From CADEFF01 sp964569315 (GTDB taxonomy: Bacteria; Pseudomonadota; Alphaproteobacteria; Dongiales; Dongiaceae): 6,751 nt of DNA. The DNA is taken from contig CAZMUZ010000166.1 of assembly GCA_964569315.1 (NCBI GenBank), forward strand, positions 1-6,751. Direction: 5' to 3'. The position numbers and the translations under genes were made by a program. Every line of letters starts with the position of its first letter. Positions within the stretch are counted from its first letter, which is position 1. This document shows, piece after piece, positions 5,543 through 6,751 of this stretch. The notes beneath the pieces were generated by a model. The model saw only the letters and a program-made list of their open reading frames with translations, did no database searches and was not told the origin of the DNA.

Positions 5543-6499
5543 ATGCCGACATTCCTCGATTTCGAGAAACCGCTCGCCGAGCTCGAAGGCAAGATCGAAG
5601 AGCTCCGCCATCTCGAGAACAGCGGCGACATCAACATCGCCGAGGAAGTCGCGCGCCTCCAGGCCAAGGTCGACAAGCTGCTGCGGCAGACCTACGCGAA
5701 GCTCAGCCCCTGGCAGAAGACGCTGGTCGCGCGGCATCCGGAGCGGCCGCATTTCCTGGATTACGCCCGGCGCCTCATCGAGGATTTCACGCCGCTCGCC
5801 GGCGATCGCAGCTTCGCGGACGACCATGCCATCATCGGCGGGCTCGGCCGCTTCCGCGGACGGTCGGTCATGGTGATCGGCCATGAAAAGGGCTCCGACA
5901 CGGCCGCCCGGGTACAGCATAATTTCGGCATGGCGCGGCCGGAGGGCTATCGCAAGGCGCAGCGCCTGATGGACATGGCGGACCGGTTCCGCCTGCCGGT
6001 GCTGGCGCTGGTCGATACGCCGGGCGCCTATCCGGGCGTCGATGCGGAAGCGCGCGGCCAGGCCGAGGCCATCGCGCGGTCGATCGAGACCTGCCTCAGG
6101 ATCCGCGTGCCTTTCGTCGCCGCCATCATCGGCGAAGGCGGCTCGGGCGGCGCCATCGCGCTCGCCGCCGGCAACCGCGTCCTCATGCTGGAGCATGCGG
6201 TCTATTCGGTGATCTCGCCGGAAGGCTGCGCCTCGATCCTCTGGCGCAGCGCGGAGCAGGCGAAGGAAGCGGCCGAGGCGCTGAAGCTCACCGCCGAAGA
6301 TCTGCTCAAGCTCGGCGTGATCGACGAGATCGTGCCGGAGCCGCTCGGCGGCGCCCATCGCGGTGCGGCCGAGACCATCCAGGCGCTCGGCGACGCGATC
6401 GAGCGCCAGCTCGGCCAGCTCGGCCAGGAAAGCGGCGATTCGCTGCGCCGCCTCAGGCGCGAGAAGTTCCTCGAAATGGGGAAGCGCAGCCTGGGCTGA
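5543..6499 (+). CDS. accA: Acetyl-CoA carboxylase carboxyltransferase subunit alpha
   Basis: AccA and AccD form the carboxyltransferase that moves CO2 from carboxybiotin on AccB to acetyl-CoA, making malonyl-CoA for fatty-acid synthesis in the cytoplasm. The 318-aa protein has the full length of the family (E. coli 319) and begins with the expected FLDFEKPLAELE followed by a helical N-terminal region (about 5-55). Crotonase-fold landmarks are AGDRSFADD (86-94), NFGMARPEGYRKA (127-139), DTPGAYPG (158-165), the oxyanion-forming GEGGSGGA (197-204), SVISPEGCASILW (222-234) and PEPLGGAH (265-272). No key residue is missing. The ATG at 5543 has only a weak, closely spaced GGAA before it, but homology leaves no other start. 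It stands alone, divergent from the aminotransferase operon, with its own promoter; accD is usually elsewhere in alphaproteobacteria. Confidence 0.98.
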   Translation: MPTFLDFEKPLAELEGKIEELRHLENSGDINIAEEVARLQAKVDKLLRQTYAKLSPWQKTLVARHPERPHFLDYARRLIEDFTPLAGDRSFADDHAIIGGLGRFRGRSVMVIGHEKGSDTAARVQHNFGMARPEGYRKAQRLMDMADRFRLPVLALVDTPGAYPGVDAEARGQAEAIARSIETCLRIRVPFVAAIIGEGGSGGAIALAAGNRVLMLEHAVYSVISPEGCASILWRSAEQAKEAAEALKLTAEDLLKLGVIDEIVPEPLGGAHRGAAETIQALGDAIERQLGQLGQESGDSLRRLRREKFLEMGKRSLG

Positions 6500-6515
6500 C
6501 GACCATCGCGGTCGC

Positions 6516-6523
6516 GGGAGGAA
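6516..6523 (+). promoter_or_regulatory. Strong Shine-Dalgarno site before a small ORF
   Basis: GGGAGGAA at 6516-6523 has its GGAGG core (6517-6521) 9 nt before the ATG at 6531. It lies 16 nt past the accA stop codon. It is much stronger than the site of accA itself and is the main argument that the short ORF at 6531 is translated. Confidence 0.5.
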
Positions 6524-6530
6524 GAAGCTC

Positions 6531-6665
6531 ATGTCGACAACGTCCGCGCGGCATCCGCCCGCCCCGGCAATGCCGGAAACGCCGGACGTCGACAGCGACC
6601 CCGTCGAGCAGCGGCCCGCGCGCGCCGAACGGCGCCCTGGCTGCGCGCAAACAGCGCCGGCATGA
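6531..6665 (+). CDS. Possible small protein of 44 aa, unknown function
   Basis: I do not recognise this protein. It begins MSTTSARHPPAPAM, is rich in Pro, Ala and Arg, has one Cys (residue 38) and no hydrophobic segment, so it would be cytoplasmic and probably unstructured. Support comes from a textbook Shine-Dalgarno sequence 9 nt before the ATG and a position 31 nt downstream of accA, which would allow co-transcription. Its stop overlaps another ATG (ATGA at 6662-6665). Against it: low-complexity composition of the sort any GC-rich frame gives, and no family resemblance. It may be a leader peptide for the next gene or simply untranslated spacer. Confidence 0.35.
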   Translation: MSTTSARHPPAPAMPETPDVDSDPVEQRPARAERRPGCAQTAPA

Positions 6666-6747
6666 CGGCAGGATTTCCATTGCAGGCGTTCGAACGGGGC
6701 GCCTTGGCTTGCCCGTTCAGTCACGGTTGATGCGAGGGGGAAACCAC

Positions 6748-6751
6748 ATGC
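6748..6751 (+). CDS. Start of a downstream gene, cut by the window edge
   Basis: An ATG at 6748-6750 is preceded by GAGGGGGAA (6734-6742) at a good ribosome-binding distance, so a gene on the plus strand very probably begins here and runs out of the window. Only one codon is visible, so nothing can be said of its product. An in-frame ATG at 6730 is an alternative start, but the Shine-Dalgarno sequence fits 6748 better. Confidence 0.45.

Noticed and set aside
5500..5886. Plus-strand open frame of 128 codons overlapping the start of accA
   Set aside because: It is an Arg-rich out-of-frame reading of accA beginning near the transcription start; the accA frame is certain by homology.
6500..6514. 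Hairpin CGACC-ATCGC-GGTCG just after accA as a terminator
   Set aside because: Only five base pairs and no T-run follow; it ends right before a Shine-Dalgarno sequence, so it is not a credible terminator.
5234..6724. Minus-strand open frame of 496 codons spanning accA, the intergenic region and part of the aminotransferase
   Set aside because: It crosses two real genes and a promoter region and contains no recognisable domain; it is the mirror of accA.

Overview
The window looks like chromosomal DNA of a GC-rich alphaproteobacterium. The order Hyphomicrobiales is plausible but the genus cannot be read. Three things point that way: strong G/C preference at third codon positions, an AccA of alphaproteobacterial type, and at the left edge a dispersed-type palindrome (core ATGTTCGGG-TCAAG-CCCGAACAT) of a kind common between genes in that group. 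I see no rRNA, tRNA, CRISPR array, insertion sequence or phage gene.

Layout. Positions 8-63 hold the REP-like palindrome. Four genes then lie on the minus strand and read right to left: a class III PLP-dependent aminotransferase (3985-5325), a Tat-exported PotD-like periplasmic solute-binding protein (2752-3858), a small subunit related to the N,N-dimethylformamidase alpha chain (2355-2660), and a large subunit related to the dimethylformamidase beta chain (86-2344). A 217-bp divergent intergenic region (5326-5542) separates this group from accA on the plus strand (5543-6499). It carries a convincing accA promoter, a weaker minus-strand promoter and a 6-5-6 inverted repeat. After accA come a possible 44-aa ORF with a strong Shine-Dalgarno sequence and, at the extreme right edge, the start codon of a gene that leaves the window.

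How the genes may work together. The four minus-strand genes read as a small catabolic operon for a nitrogen compound: capture in the periplasm, amide hydrolysis by a non-haem-iron amidohydrolase, and removal of the amino group by the aminotransferase. The three iron ligands known from Paracoccus dimethylformamidase (two Tyr and one Glu) are all present at matching spacing, so the hydrolase is probably active. The real substrate need not be dimethylformamide: an aminotransferase is not needed for DMF, which yields formate and dimethylamine. The binding protein appears to have lost the acidic residues that hold polyamines in PotD. No ABC permease or ATPase is in the window.

The most interesting points are this uncharacterised combination of a dimethylformamidase-like enzyme, a binding protein and an aminotransferase; the unusually short alpha subunit; the altered pocket of the binding protein; and a strong hairpin followed by a C-rich, G-poor stretch between the binding-protein gene and the hydrolase genes, which could set their expression apart. 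accA is an ordinary housekeeping fatty-acid synthesis gene and is probably unrelated to the divergent operon. Comparisons with PotD and Paracoccus dimethylformamidase were made by eye against remembered sequences, not by a computed alignment.
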